Source: Dyella sp. ASV21 (GTDB taxonomy: Bacteria; Pseudomonadota; Gammaproteobacteria; Xanthomonadales; Rhodanobacteraceae). Taken from it: a stretch of 64,000 nt of DNA. Below the pieces are notes generated by a model. It searched no databases. It saw nothing but the letters and a program-made list of their open reading frames with translations, and was not told the DNA's origin. Location of the stretch: positions 1 to 64,000 of the forward strand of contig NZ_JAELTT010000003.1 of the NCBI RefSeq assembly GCF_016428975.1. The letters are read 5' to 3'. This document shows, piece after piece, positions 1 to 8,477 of this stretch; the first letter of the stretch is position 1; every line of letters begins with the position of its first letter. A program made the translations under genes and the position numbers.

Positions 1-335
1 TTGGGTCGCACCGCGCCGGGCAGGCGAATGTCGCTGCCGCTACGCCGCCGCTTGGGCCGACGTCGCGGAATGTTCAAGCCAAGCGAACGCCACAGCCGCC
101 GTACGCGCGCCTCACCCACATTCAACCATGCCGCCATGCGCCGGTAGCCGAAGCGAGGCACCTGGGGCGAACTGGCCATCAGTCGCGCTGCTAGCGCTTG
201 ATCCTTGCCTGACTGCGTGGGTGTGTAATGCGCCACGCGTCGACTCAAGGCAAGGTACAAACACGCCTTGCGCCGCGATATTCCCCGGCCAACCAGTACG
301 CCCAATGCATTGCGCCGTGCCGCCGGGGTGGTCAT
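1..335 (-). CDS. IS3-family transposase OrfB, 5' part only
   Basis: This is the start of the catalytic subunit, read in the -1 frame relative to OrfA. Its ATG at 335-333 overlaps the OrfA stop as ATGA. About 111 codons are visible, and the frame stays open to the window edge. The N-terminus (MTTPAARRNALGVLV, then SRRKACLYLALSRR) and the segment FGYRRMAAWLN match the HTH_21 region that precedes the rve integrase core in IS3 OrfB proteins. The DDE catalytic residues would lie beyond the window, so activity cannot be judged. In vivo it is probably made mainly as an OrfAB fusion. Confidence 0.85.
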   Translation of the reverse strand, partial: MTTPAARRNALGVLVGRGISRRKACLYLALSRRVAHYTPTQSGKDQALAARLMASSPQVPRFGYRRMAAWLNVGEARVRRLWRSLGLNIPRRRPKRRRSGSDIRLPGAVRP

Positions 336-595
336 TTTTTTCGGACGATTTCCTTCATCCCGTCGATGACCAGCAACTGCTCGGCCACCATCCGCTTGAG
401 CTTGGCGTTCTCTGCTTCCAGGTCTTTCAGCCGCCGTGCGTCGGGCACATCCATGCCACCAAACTTGTTGCGCCAGCGGAAGAATGTCTGCTCGCTGATG
501 TTATGACGCTTGCACAGTGCCTTGACCGGCACGGCGCCGCGCTCTGCCTCCCGCAGGATCGTGATGATCTGCTCTTCGGTGTGTCGCTTCTTCAT
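332..595 (-). CDS. IS3-family transposase OrfA
   Basis: This 87-residue protein is the DNA-binding subunit of an IS3-type transposase. It begins MKKRHTEEQIITIL and has a helix-turn-helix of the HTH_Tnp_1 type (ISEQTFFRWRNKFGG, about residues 33-47). A leucine-zipper-like coiled coil follows (LKDLEAENAKLKRMVAEQLL), which in this family mediates OrfA/OrfAB multimerisation. The length is normal. Its stop overlaps the ATG of OrfB, and a run of seven A residues sits just before the stop, so an OrfAB fusion by -1 frameshifting is expected. OrfA looks intact. Confidence 0.9.
   Translation of the reverse strand: MKKRHTEEQIITILREAERGAVPVKALCKRHNISEQTFFRWRNKFGGMDVPDARRLKDLEAENAKLKRMVAEQLLVIDGMKEIVRKK
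335..341 (-). promoter_or_regulatory. Probable programmed -1 ribosomal frameshift site of the IS element
   Basis: On the minus strand seven consecutive A residues stand in the register A AAA AAA relative to OrfA codons, directly before its TGA stop. This fits the X XXY YYZ slippery heptamer, and OrfB lies in the -1 frame. IS3-family elements commonly make their transposase this way. I did not model a downstream stimulatory structure. Confidence 0.7.
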
Positions 596-662
596 GGGTT
601 CTCCTTGCCTGTTTAGGGTAGAGAACTCACCTTCAAAGTGGCTACACGTTTCGTCTCAGGTC

Positions 663-995
663 AGTGACGCAGAGGGACTTCCAACAGTGCTTGTGGAGGC
701 GCAGTCCTGCGGCGTACCTGTCATTACGTCCGCTAGAGGCGCATGCGGGGAGGCCATGATTGAGGGCACCACAGGCTGGGCCTTCAAGGAACGCGATGTC
801 GCAACACTAGCCGAGCTTCTCGCTATATCACTCTCAGATGATACCCACATAGACGAAATCGGGTACGCGGCACGGTCGTTTGCAAAAAAGCGATTTTCCA
901 TATCGGAATGCACTCGCGCTCTTGAGCAGCATTACGACCATATAGTTGCTCACGCAACGAGCGCATGCCTGAGGAATACGACGAAGCATCGCTAG
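663..995 (+). pseudogene. 3' remnant of a GT4 glycosyltransferase interrupted by the IS element
   Basis: The open frame running out of the IS becomes a recognisable glycosyltransferase C-terminus from about 663: DAEGLPTVLVEAQSCGVPVI, then GGE-like GACGEAMIEGTTGWAF. This is the sugar-nucleotide binding region of GT4 enzymes, including the EGLP...EA motif with its conserved glutamate. About 110 residues survive. The acceptor-binding N-terminal domain is missing and must lie beyond the IS, outside the window. The gene is therefore broken. Codon use is less GC-rich than in the core genes further on, in line with an O-antigen origin. Confidence 0.8.
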
Positions 996-1262
996 GACTG
1001 ACATCCCCAGCGCGCTCGGAACGAGGGCGCGCTTGGAGAAGCGGTTGCCGCTTGGTAGGACTAAGTAGCAAGAAATACTGCACGGACGCCTTGCCAGTTG
1101 CCCACCAGGCCCGGCCGACTTATCTATAGAAAGGCATTCTGCAATCTACCCCGCCATCCCGCTGCGACCTACTAAAGGAACATACAACGTAGCTCGCCGT
1201 GCCCTGGAAGAGTCAGGTTCAAATTTTCTCATCACCGCCCGCTAGCACTGACACATAAAGTC
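996..1262. other. Intergenic stretch without a recognisable gene
   Basis: These 267 bases separate the broken glycosyltransferase from the methyltransferase. I see no convincing reading frame, RNA gene or strong terminator. The promoter for the following plus-strand run may lie here, but no clear -35/-10 pair could be assigned by eye. Confidence 0.5.
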
Positions 1263-1940
1263 ATGTACCCAGAGAATCTCCTTGCGCACAATTGGCTTGC
1301 CAAAAAGCTGATCAACCGTTTCGTAGCGGGCCGGCTTCCCTCTCTTCGCGGCATCGTAATTGACTTAGGCTGCGGTACCCGCCCCTTTGAGCGAGATATC
1401 CTGCGATATGCAGACCACTACATGGGGGTTGACTGGGCCAACTCCATGCACGGTTTGAAGGCGGACGTTTTGGCAAATCTCAACATGCCACTCCCACTCG
1501 CGGATGATGTAGCCGATCACGTTATATCTCTCGAAGTCATGGAGCATCTTTCCGAGCCCGACGTAATGCTCGCAGAGGCGTTTCGTGTCTTGCGCAGAGG
1601 CGGCGAACTAACTATCTCCACACCGTTCCAGTGGTGGATTCATGAGGCACCCTGGGACTTTCAGCGATTTACCCGATTCGGTCTTGAACATCACCTCACG
1701 AAGGCGGGCTTCACAGATATTATTGTTCGCCCCACATCCGGCTTTTGGGCTATGTGGGTGCTCAAGTTCAACTATCAACTCCATCGATTGGTTCGTGGCC
1801 CCCGATTGATGCGGACGGTTGTTCGCGCCATCCTGAGCCCGTTCTGGCTCACAAATCAGATTATTGCCCTGAATTTAGATCATGTCTGGCCAGAAGATCG
1901 CGAGACGGTTGGTTATTTCACAATCGCGCGCAAGCCCTAA
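1263..1940 (+). CDS. Class I SAM-dependent methyltransferase of the polysaccharide locus
   Basis: This 225-residue protein has a Methyltransf_11 type Rossmann core. The SAM-binding glycine motif is VIDLGCGTRPFE (about residues 32-43), followed by an acidic strand end (MGVDWA). ISLEVMEHL and VLRRGGELTISTPF mark motifs IV and V. The remaining C-terminal part is hydrophobic and basic, perhaps for membrane association. It is the first intact gene of the plus-strand run, 45 bases before asnB. In O-antigen loci such enzymes methylate a sugar or cap a chain; the substrate here cannot be told from sequence. Confidence 0.8.
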   Translation: MYPENLLAHNWLAKKLINRFVAGRLPSLRGIVIDLGCGTRPFERDILRYADHYMGVDWANSMHGLKADVLANLNMPLPLADDVADHVISLEVMEHLSEPDVMLAEAFRVLRRGGELTISTPFQWWIHEAPWDFQRFTRFGLEHHLTKAGFTDIIVRPTSGFWAMWVLKFNYQLHRLVRGPRLMRTVVRAILSPFWLTNQIIALNLDHVWPEDRETVGYFTIARKP

Positions 1941-1985
1941 GCTAGCCATCACCTCCGCTCCTCCAACGACTAACGAAATACGACT

Positions 1986-3866
1986 ATGTGCGGTATCGCT
2001 GGCTATTCCTTGTCCCAACCCGAGGCTCGCCCCGCATCTGAGCTCGTCGCCATGTGCCGAATCATGGCTCATAGAGGTCCAGACGACGAAGGCTTGAGTT
2101 TTTTCAATAGTAACGCGCCGCTCCACGGGAAGGCCGACGCAAGCAACCCACAGGCGGACCATGTCGAATCAGTCGTCCACGACACGGCCCTTGGCCACCG
2201 TCGCTTTTCGATCATTGACCCTACTAAGGGGGCGCATCAGCCATTCTGGTCCACCGATAACGCCGTCTGCGTCGTATTCAACGGAGAGATCTATAACTAC
2301 CTTGAACTACGACCCGCACTGGAGAAACTGGGCCATAGTTTCAGAACAACATCCGATACGGAGGTTCTGGTAGCAGCGTATCAGGCATGGGGCACAAACA
2401 TGTTCTCACGCCTGCGGGGCTTTTGGGCCATCGCGCTGTATGACCTGCAAAAGGGGGCTGTATTGCTAGCACGCGACCCTTTGGGAAAAGCACCGCTATA
2501 TATCGCGCCCACACGCAGCGGCATAGCTTGGGCATCGGAGATCAAAGCGCTTCGCCTAGTGGCGAGCAGTGCAGCTAGCACTCCTCGCGCACAAGCCATT
2601 CGCGATTTCGTTGATCATGGATGGCGCGATATAAACAACCTTACCTGCTATGAAGGCATAACGACGTTCCCTGCTGCATCTTTTGCCTGGGTTAGGCAAG
2701 GTCAAGCACAAGAGCCTCAACGCTACTGGCAACTCCGTTCCACCCGCTTAACCGAACGCGAGCTTTCTCCGCGTCAAGCTGTTGATGGGTTCCGCGAAAT
2801 ATTCTACCGGTCAGTTACGCGTCGACTTCACGCTGACGTTCCATGGGGCGCGGAACTTTCCGGAGGCATGGACTCATCGAGTATCGTTGCCGTTGCAGCA
2901 AGCCTTGGGCATCGTATTTCGACGTTCACCGTGAAGTTTGACGAAGCACATTCAGATGAGGAGCCCATCGCCCGCACCCTTGCGGAAAGATTCGGCAACA
3001 ACATTGATTATCGAGTTCTACGTGCGCCAAAGGACGATTTTTGGCGTTCCGCAGATGACTATGTCGCACTCATGGATGAACCGTTTCACGCACCCAATAT
3101 GCTTACCCATTTCACCCTGTGGCGGCTGATGGCCGCACAAGGGTTACGGGTGAGCCTCAACGGTGCGGGTGGAGATGAACTACTTGCGGGCTACTCCTCC
3201 GATTACATAGGGCCGTTTCTTCTCGATCTAGTCAGGAAAGGTCACCCACTCCAAGCACTACGAGAGGTCGCGAGATACAAGGAACTTCCATACGGCCGCG
3301 TGGTGTTGCGCGAACTCAAACGCGCCTTATGGAGAGCCTCCTACACTCCAGAATTCGACCTGGTGCGCACCAACGGCGTATCTCATAGCGCCAAAGGACC
3401 CCGGAGAAATATTGATGAGCTGCTAGTTGACCTCATGGGAAACTGGCGCATGAACTATTGGTTGCGCTCCAGCCACCAATCCTGGATGGGTGTGCCAATG
3501 GAAGTTCGCGCACCATTTCTGGATGTTGACCTAGTGGAATTCGCGTTTCAGCTCCCCACCACCTACCTGATACGCGACGGCTGGCATAAATGGATCCTCC
3601 GACAGGCCATGCAAGACGTACTGCCAAAAGCCATCGTTGCACGAAAGAGGAAAATGGGGTTTCCGTTCCCTATCAAGGAATGGCTTCGCGGCTCCAAAAA
3701 TACCTATTTCGCCTTCACGTCAGGCCTAGACTGCCCGTACATTGACATGGGCGCCCTGCACAAAGGGTACGACGTACTGTCGGATCGAAACCCATACTAC
3801 TTATGGCGCGCCATGTCGGTGACGCTTTGGTGGAAGCGCTGTGTGCTAGGCCAGGCCCTGACATGA
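1986..3866 (+). CDS. asnB: Asparagine synthase (glutamine-hydrolysing) family amidotransferase
   Basis: This 626-residue protein starts MCGIAGYS. Cys2 becomes the N-terminal nucleophile of the class II glutamine amidotransferase domain after Met removal, which fixes the start. The first half shows typical motifs (HRGPDD, FNGEIYNY). The synthetase half has the ATP-pyrophosphatase loop SGGMDSSS (about residues 292-299). Classical members make asparagine from aspartate, glutamine and ATP in the cytoplasm. Members inside polysaccharide loci are usually thought to amidate a sugar acid (WbpS-like), which the surroundings favour here. The stop overlaps the flippase start as ATGA, so the two are translationally coupled. 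Confidence 0.88.
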   Translation: MCGIAGYSLSQPEARPASELVAMCRIMAHRGPDDEGLSFFNSNAPLHGKADASNPQADHVESVVHDTALGHRRFSIIDPTKGAHQPFWSTDNAVCVVFNGEIYNYLELRPALEKLGHSFRTTSDTEVLVAAYQAWGTNMFSRLRGFWAIALYDLQKGAVLLARDPLGKAPLYIAPTRSGIAWASEIKALRLVASSAASTPRAQAIRDFVDHGWRDINNLTCYEGITTFPAASFAWVRQGQAQEPQRYWQLRSTRLTERELSPRQAVDGFREIFYRSVTRRLHADVPWGAELSGGMDSSSIVAVAASLGHRISTFTVKFDEAHSDEEPIARTLAERFGNNIDYRVLRAPKDDFWRSADDYVALMDEPFHAPNMLTHFTLWRLMAAQGLRVSLNGAGGDELLAGYSSDYIGPFLLDLVRKGHPLQALREVARYKELPYGRVVLRELKRALWRASYTPEFDLVRTNGVSHSAKGPRRNIDELLVDLMGNWRMNYWLRSSHQSWMGVPMEVRAPFLDVDLVEFAFQLPTTYLIRDGWHKWILRQAMQDVLPKAIVARKRKMGFPFPIKEWLRGSKNTYFAFTSGLDCPYIDMGALHKGYDVLSDRNPYYLWRAMSVTLWWKRCVLGQALT

Positions 3867-5359
3867 GCCCGGCTCCTCCCTCCGACTTGGCCAGCAGTGC
3901 ACGAAGTGGTGCTCGACACGCATCACTTGCCAGTGCGACAACTGCCGTGCTGCAAGTACTGCAGATCGCCCTGCTCGCCCGTATCCTCACGCCTACGGAT
4001 TTTGCCGTGGCGGCAGTCGCGTCAGTGGCGGCGAGTTTGCTTGCCTTCTACGCTGACTTTGGCCTGTCCGGTGCCATTGTTCATTACCATCAGGCTAGCG
4101 CCTCTCAACTATCGACCCTGTACTGGCTTAATCTTGGCGTGGGTTTTGCCCTAGCAATAGGGCTCTTCGCGGCGGCCCCACTGGCAGCACACTTCTATGG
4201 CAATGCAGAGCTGGAAGGCACCCTAAAGCTACTTTCCCTGTCAATTGTAATGGCTGCATTCGCGGGCCAGTATCGGGCCATTCTGCAAAAACGATTCGCG
4301 TTTGGAGTGCTTGCATTGGCCAACGCGTCCAGTGCTGTTATCACCTGTACCGTATCAGTTGTTGCTGCACTACTGGGACTCGGTGTCTATTCGATTGCTT
4401 TGGGCGTAGTCGCTGGAGGAGTCACATCGGCCGCCATCGTGGTCGTCGCAGGAAGCCGGGTCTATCGTCCCGAGCGCTACTTCCGACTTGCCGAAGTGGG
4501 ACCATTTCTTCGCTTTGGTCTCTATCAGGTGGCTGAGCGCACGCTCGATTTTCTCAATACGCAAATCGATTCGCTCATCCTAGGCAAACTGGTTGGCATG
4601 ACCGATCTCGGTCGCTACGCCCCTATCAAGGCGCTTTGCACCAAACCGGTCGCCCTCATCAACCCTGTTCTTACTGGTGTAGCCTTTCCTATAATGAGCG
4701 CCACGCAACAAGACAGGGTGCGAGTAGCACGCATCTACTTGCTGCAGGTCCGAGCCGTGGCCAGCCTAACGGCGCCGATCTACTTCTTCGGCATATTGCA
4801 GGCGCCGGCTATCATTGGCCTATTGCTAGGCAATCAATGGTCATCCAGCGCAGACGTATTTCGCTTATTGGCGCTATATGGACTGCTGGTGTCGATCGGA
4901 AATCCGGTGGGCTCACTCCTACTAGCGACCGGCCGCGCAAAACGCAGCTTCTATTGGAACCTCGCCTCCGCACTTCTGGTGCCACTGGCCACCATTTGCG
5001 TCGCCCCTTTTGGCATCGCCCACATCGCGGCAACGATGACTGCCCTGCAGCTCGTCCTTCTGATCCCCGGATGGCGCTACTTGATTTGGCCATCTTGCGG
5101 AGCATCCTTGAAGAGCTATTTATGGTCATTCACTCGACCGGTGAGCATTGCCGCAGTCGCCACACTGCTGGCATGGCCTGTCACAATGGCCATGAGCTCA
5201 CCGTGGGGAAGCCTGCTTGTCACGGGGGTCCTCGGGCTTGCGCTCTACGTCACGCTTTCCTGGATATTCAATCGAACCATTGTCACGCTGATTTACCATA
5301 CCGTAGCGCGCCGCCCCTTCGCCTTGTACGACTCGCCCCATGCCGACACCGCTGATTAG
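3863..5359 (+). CDS. Polysaccharide flippase, Wzx/MOP family
   Basis: This 498-residue inner-membrane protein consists of many hydrophobic segments, about a dozen, as in the MOP-superfamily exporters (Polysacc_synt / MVF-like). It would flip undecaprenyl-linked repeat units across the inner membrane. The frame is open further upstream, but the ATG at 3863 overlapping the asnB stop is the natural start, and it puts the first hydrophobic helix near residue 25. The segment TPTDFAVAAVASVAASLLAF resembles the start of family members. It overlaps the next glycosyltransferase gene by 20 bases. Specificity cannot be predicted. Confidence 0.85.
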   Translation: MSPAPPSDLASSARSGARHASLASATTAVLQVLQIALLARILTPTDFAVAAVASVAASLLAFYADFGLSGAIVHYHQASASQLSTLYWLNLGVGFALAIGLFAAAPLAAHFYGNAELEGTLKLLSLSIVMAAFAGQYRAILQKRFAFGVLALANASSAVITCTVSVVAALLGLGVYSIALGVVAGGVTSAAIVVVAGSRVYRPERYFRLAEVGPFLRFGLYQVAERTLDFLNTQIDSLILGKLVGMTDLGRYAPIKALCTKPVALINPVLTGVAFPIMSATQQDRVRVARIYLLQVRAVASLTAPIYFFGILQAPAIIGLLLGNQWSSSADVFRLLALYGLLVSIGNPVGSLLLATGRAKRSFYWNLASALLVPLATICVAPFGIAHIAATMTALQLVLLIPGWRYLIWPSCGASLKSYLWSFTRPVSIAAVATLLAWPVTMAMSSPWGSLLVTGVLGLALYVTLSWIFNRTIVTLIYHTVARRPFALYDSPHADTAD

Positions 5360-6335
5360 CGCGATCATTCCAACCTATGGGCGCCCTCGCTTTTTACAGC
5401 GAGCGATCGGTAGCGCTCTCGAAGGCTGGACTGACGAGATAGAGGTGATTGTCGTCCCCAACGGCCCGGACAACTCCTGGCGAAACACCCTGGCGCCATT
5501 TGCCCAAGATTCACGGGTACGCGTATCCATCGTATCGCCGGCCAATGCGAACTTGGCGCGCAACCATGGCGCCAGCCTTGCCCGCGGCAAGTACATACGG
5601 TTTCTCGATGACGACGATTTCATCTATGCAGAAGCGGTTCGAGAGCAACTGACAATGCTTGAGCAGACCGGCGCGGATGTCTGCTCTGGCTCGATGGATG
5701 TCTTATATGAAGGCATCGATACCAAGCAATGCGTTACGCAGCCCGATACAGAAGACTTTACGACAGCAATTTTGATGCCCGAGAGGCTCACCAATCCGCC
5801 AGCGCACATCTTTCGACGCGACATCCTGCCCGATACTCCATGGACCAGCACTACCCCTGCGCGACAAGATATCGAGTTTATGATCCGTCTTGTGGGCACG
5901 CGCGAATTGTCGTGGTGCCGATTGTCCCGCTCGGTAGGCGCGTGGGTACAGCACGCATCTCCTCGTGTGTCTCAACCTTTTACTCGAAACAGTGACCATG
6001 TCCGCATGTACGGCTGGCTTATGGAGGCTCACCAAGCGCTAAGCGTCCAAGGTCGTCTCACATTCGATCGCCAGCTAGCGATTGCGAACGCATTGGCCGA
6101 TTCCGCACACAAAGCATTTCCATTCGCACCATTCCATTGGAGCCGCGTTCTGGCAGAGTCCAAAGCCATGAATGCCTCCGCCAGACCTCGCGCGCGCATT
6201 CTTGATGTCGACATTTTTTCAGGCGGTAACATCATTGCGACTGAATGGGCGTTATGCATCCCTCGCTGGTTGGCCATAAGCTTTCGCCGCACCAAAGCGC
6301 GACTGGGCTACGCCTCGTGGAAGCGGAGTATTTGA
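5340..6335 (+). CDS. GT2 family glycosyltransferase
   Basis: This 331-residue enzyme has the GT-A fold N-terminus ISAIIPTYGRPRFLQRAI, with the nucleotide-binding strand and loop of GT2. The metal-binding acidic motif is RFLDDDDF (about residues 88-95). The C-terminal half is less conserved and probably sets acceptor choice. It should transfer one sugar from a nucleotide donor to the lipid-linked O-unit at the cytoplasmic face of the inner membrane. It begins inside the flippase gene and ends one base before the next GT2 gene, so all are in one operon. Donor and linkage are unknown. Confidence 0.85.
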   Translation: MPTPLISAIIPTYGRPRFLQRAIGSALEGWTDEIEVIVVPNGPDNSWRNTLAPFAQDSRVRVSIVSPANANLARNHGASLARGKYIRFLDDDDFIYAEAVREQLTMLEQTGADVCSGSMDVLYEGIDTKQCVTQPDTEDFTTAILMPERLTNPPAHIFRRDILPDTPWTSTTPARQDIEFMIRLVGTRELSWCRLSRSVGAWVQHASPRVSQPFTRNSDHVRMYGWLMEAHQALSVQGRLTFDRQLAIANALADSAHKAFPFAPFHWSRVLAESKAMNASARPRARILDVDIFSGGNIIATEWALCIPRWLAISFRRTKARLGYASWKRSI

Positions 6336-6336
6336 T

Positions 6337-7374
6337 ATGACTCCCCTCGTCTCCTTCATACTTCCTTGCTACAACGCATCTCAATGGCTGGAACAGGCAC
6401 TGGATAGTCTCTTCCGTCAAACCTATGCGAATGTCGAAGTCATCGCGGTAGATGATGGCTCCACCGACGACACCGCATACCTTCTAGAGACTTATCGTCA
6501 AAAGGAACACCGTCTTTTCGTTGAGAGAAACCAGCGCAATGAAGGTATCGTAGTTTCACTCAACCGCGGGCTGGATCTCGCCAACGGAGCCTATATTGGT
6601 CGGATGGACGCGGACGATATCTCTCATCCGGAACGCACGGCGCGCCAGTTAGCTTATCTAACGGAACGCAAGATCGACTTTTGTGGAAGCTGGTTCAGGG
6701 AGGTCGGGCAAGGCATTTCTCGTACCTGTAGATGGCCTTCAAGTGAAGCTGCCTTGCGGGCAGCCATGATCTTCCAGAACACCATATGCCACCCAACTTT
6801 GATGGCTCGAAGAGAAGTTTTTGAAAGGTTCCAATATCGCCAATCCCATCGCCTGGCAGAGGACTATGACCTATACGTCCGGGCCAGCACGCATTTTCGA
6901 ATGGCGAACGTGCCTGAAGTACTTCTTGACTATCGGCGTCACCCACAGCAATCCACCCAGGCGCAACGAGCCGCCATGGAACGCGTCACCGAAGGCATTC
7001 GTGAGAACTCACTTAAGCAGCAAGGTTTTCTTCCTACGAAAGATGAACTCCGGGTTCACAATCTCATAAGAGCGCCGCAATCGATTCACTCGATAGAGGA
7101 TCTACAGGCCATCGAGGCTTGGCTCAATAAGATTCTCGCGGCTTATTCGGATGATGAGGCTCGAAAGGTCGTCGCCTCACAGTGGATTCGTGCATGCGTA
7201 AGAGCAGCCCCTTTGGGCAGAGCAATGTGGCAGGCCCTGCGCCGCTCTCCTCTCGCCAAGATCAGCGGCATCAACAGCTTGACTCAGCTAGACTTAAAAG
7301 TGCTGTCAGTACTCAAGCTCGACTATCACTCATCGCCATTTCAAGCACTTAGACGGCTCGGCCTTAGCGCCTGA
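6337..7374 (+). CDS. GT2 family glycosyltransferase
   Basis: This 345-residue protein opens with LVSFILPCYNASQWLEQAL, the classic GT2 nucleotide-binding strand, and has VDDGSTDDT and the DXD-type motif GRMDADD (about residues 88-94). LAEDYDLYVR matches the ED(Y)D catalytic region seen in WcaA-type enzymes. It starts one base after the preceding GT2 gene. It probably adds one sugar to the repeat unit; whether the donor is a galactofuranose nucleotide from the neighbouring mutase cannot be decided. Confidence 0.86.
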   Translation: MTPLVSFILPCYNASQWLEQALDSLFRQTYANVEVIAVDDGSTDDTAYLLETYRQKEHRLFVERNQRNEGIVVSLNRGLDLANGAYIGRMDADDISHPERTARQLAYLTERKIDFCGSWFREVGQGISRTCRWPSSEAALRAAMIFQNTICHPTLMARREVFERFQYRQSHRLAEDYDLYVRASTHFRMANVPEVLLDYRRHPQQSTQAQRAAMERVTEGIRENSLKQQGFLPTKDELRVHNLIRAPQSIHSIEDLQAIEAWLNKILAAYSDDEARKVVASQWIRACVRAAPLGRAMWQALRRSPLAKISGINSLTQLDLKVLSVLKLDYHSSPFQALRRLGLSA

Positions 7375-7380
7375 CGATAC

Positions 7381-8475
7381 ATGACTAACAATAAACTACT
7401 GGTCGTTGGAGCAGGTTTTGCGGGAGCCGTCGTGGCACGAGAGCTGGCTGAATCCGGGCGACCCGTCTACATCATCGATCGACGCCGGCATATCGCCGGC
7501 AATGCCTATGACGAACTAGATGCGCATGGTGTACTTATCCATCGCTATGGCCCTCATATATTCCATACGAATGGCGAGCGGATCTTCGAGTATCTGTCGC
7601 AGTTCACAGAATGGCTCCCCTACGAGCACCGCGTGCGTGGGGTGGTTGATGGTGAGGATTACCCGTTCCCCATCAATCGGGATACGCTTAATCAACTCTA
7701 CGGGCTAGATCTGGATGAATCCGGAGCACAAGCGTTCTTCGAGAGCGTGCGCGAACCGCGAGAGCCCGTACTGACCAGCGAAGATGTCGTACTCAATAGT
7801 GTCGGGCGCGACTTGTACGAAAAGTTCTTTCTCAACTACACCCGCAAGCAATGGGGGCTTGATCCTTCGGAACTTAAAGCGGGCGTAGCTGCACGTATTC
7901 CCGTGCGCACGAACAGTGATGATCGCTATTTCACGGACACGTTCCAGGCCATGCCCAAGCACGGCTATACAAAGATGTTTGAGAAGATGCTGGATCATCC
8001 AAACATCACCGTGGAACTCGGCGTCGACTTTGCCGACGTGCGGTCTTCACTGGACGCGGACCATGTCGTCTACACCGGCCCCATCGACGCCTACTTCGAT
8101 TATTGCTACGGGCGCCTTCCCTATCGCTCGCTGCGCTTCGAGCACGAGCATCTCGCGGGCTTAGCGCGTTACCAGTCCACCGGTACAGTGAATTACCCCA
8201 ACGACCACGCCTATACCCGTATTACGGAGTTCAAGCACCTGACGGGTCAGGAGCATTCGGGCACATCGATCGTCCGCGAGTATCCGCAGGCAGATGGGGA
8301 TCCTTACTACCCCATTCCCAGGGCTGAGAACGAGGCGCTATTCAAGCGCTACGAAGAGCTGGCAAAGAGCGAAACTGACGTTACCTTCGTCGGCAGGCTC
8401 GCGCAGTACCGCTACTACAACATGGACCAGGTGGTTGGCGCTGCGCTCGCCGCGGCCAAGCGCTTGATCGGCTGA
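7381..8475 (+). CDS. glf: UDP-galactopyranose mutase
   Basis: This 364-residue flavoenzyme interconverts UDP-galactopyranose and UDP-galactofuranose, the donor for galactofuranose in surface glycans. The N-terminal FAD-binding Rossmann motif is LLVVGAGFAGAVVARELAE, followed by the acidic strand end IIDRR and the family motif HIAGNAYDE. HRYGPHIFHT is the typical substrate-region segment. NYPNDHAYTRITEFKHL and SIVREYP near the C-terminus are also characteristic. The length matches bacterial Glf proteins. It lies six bases after the GT2 gene and three before a GT4 gene, so galactofuranose is a likely constituent of this polysaccharide. Confidence 0.95.
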   Translation: MTNNKLLVVGAGFAGAVVARELAESGRPVYIIDRRRHIAGNAYDELDAHGVLIHRYGPHIFHTNGERIFEYLSQFTEWLPYEHRVRGVVDGEDYPFPINRDTLNQLYGLDLDESGAQAFFESVREPREPVLTSEDVVLNSVGRDLYEKFFLNYTRKQWGLDPSELKAGVAARIPVRTNSDDRYFTDTFQAMPKHGYTKMFEKMLDHPNITVELGVDFADVRSSLDADHVVYTGPIDAYFDYCYGRLPYRSLRFEHEHLAGLARYQSTGTVNYPNDHAYTRITEFKHLTGQEHSGTSIVREYPQADGDPYYPIPRAENEALFKRYEELAKSETDVTFVGRLAQYRYYNMDQVVGAALAAAKRLIG

Positions 8476-8477
8476 CT

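Larger units (their letters stand above)
1..663 (-). mobile_element. IS3-family insertion sequence, truncated by the window edge
   Basis: Two overlapping minus-strand reading frames with the OrfA/OrfB layout of IS3-family elements occupy this stretch. The element inserted into a glycosyltransferase gene whose 3' part resumes just after it. The outer end is placed near 658-663, because on the minus strand the sequence starts there with TGACCTGAGACG, and IS3 ends typically begin with TG. The host reading frame becomes recognisable immediately beyond. The other end, its inverted repeat and the target duplication lie outside the window, so the exact boundary is approximate. Confidence 0.8.
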
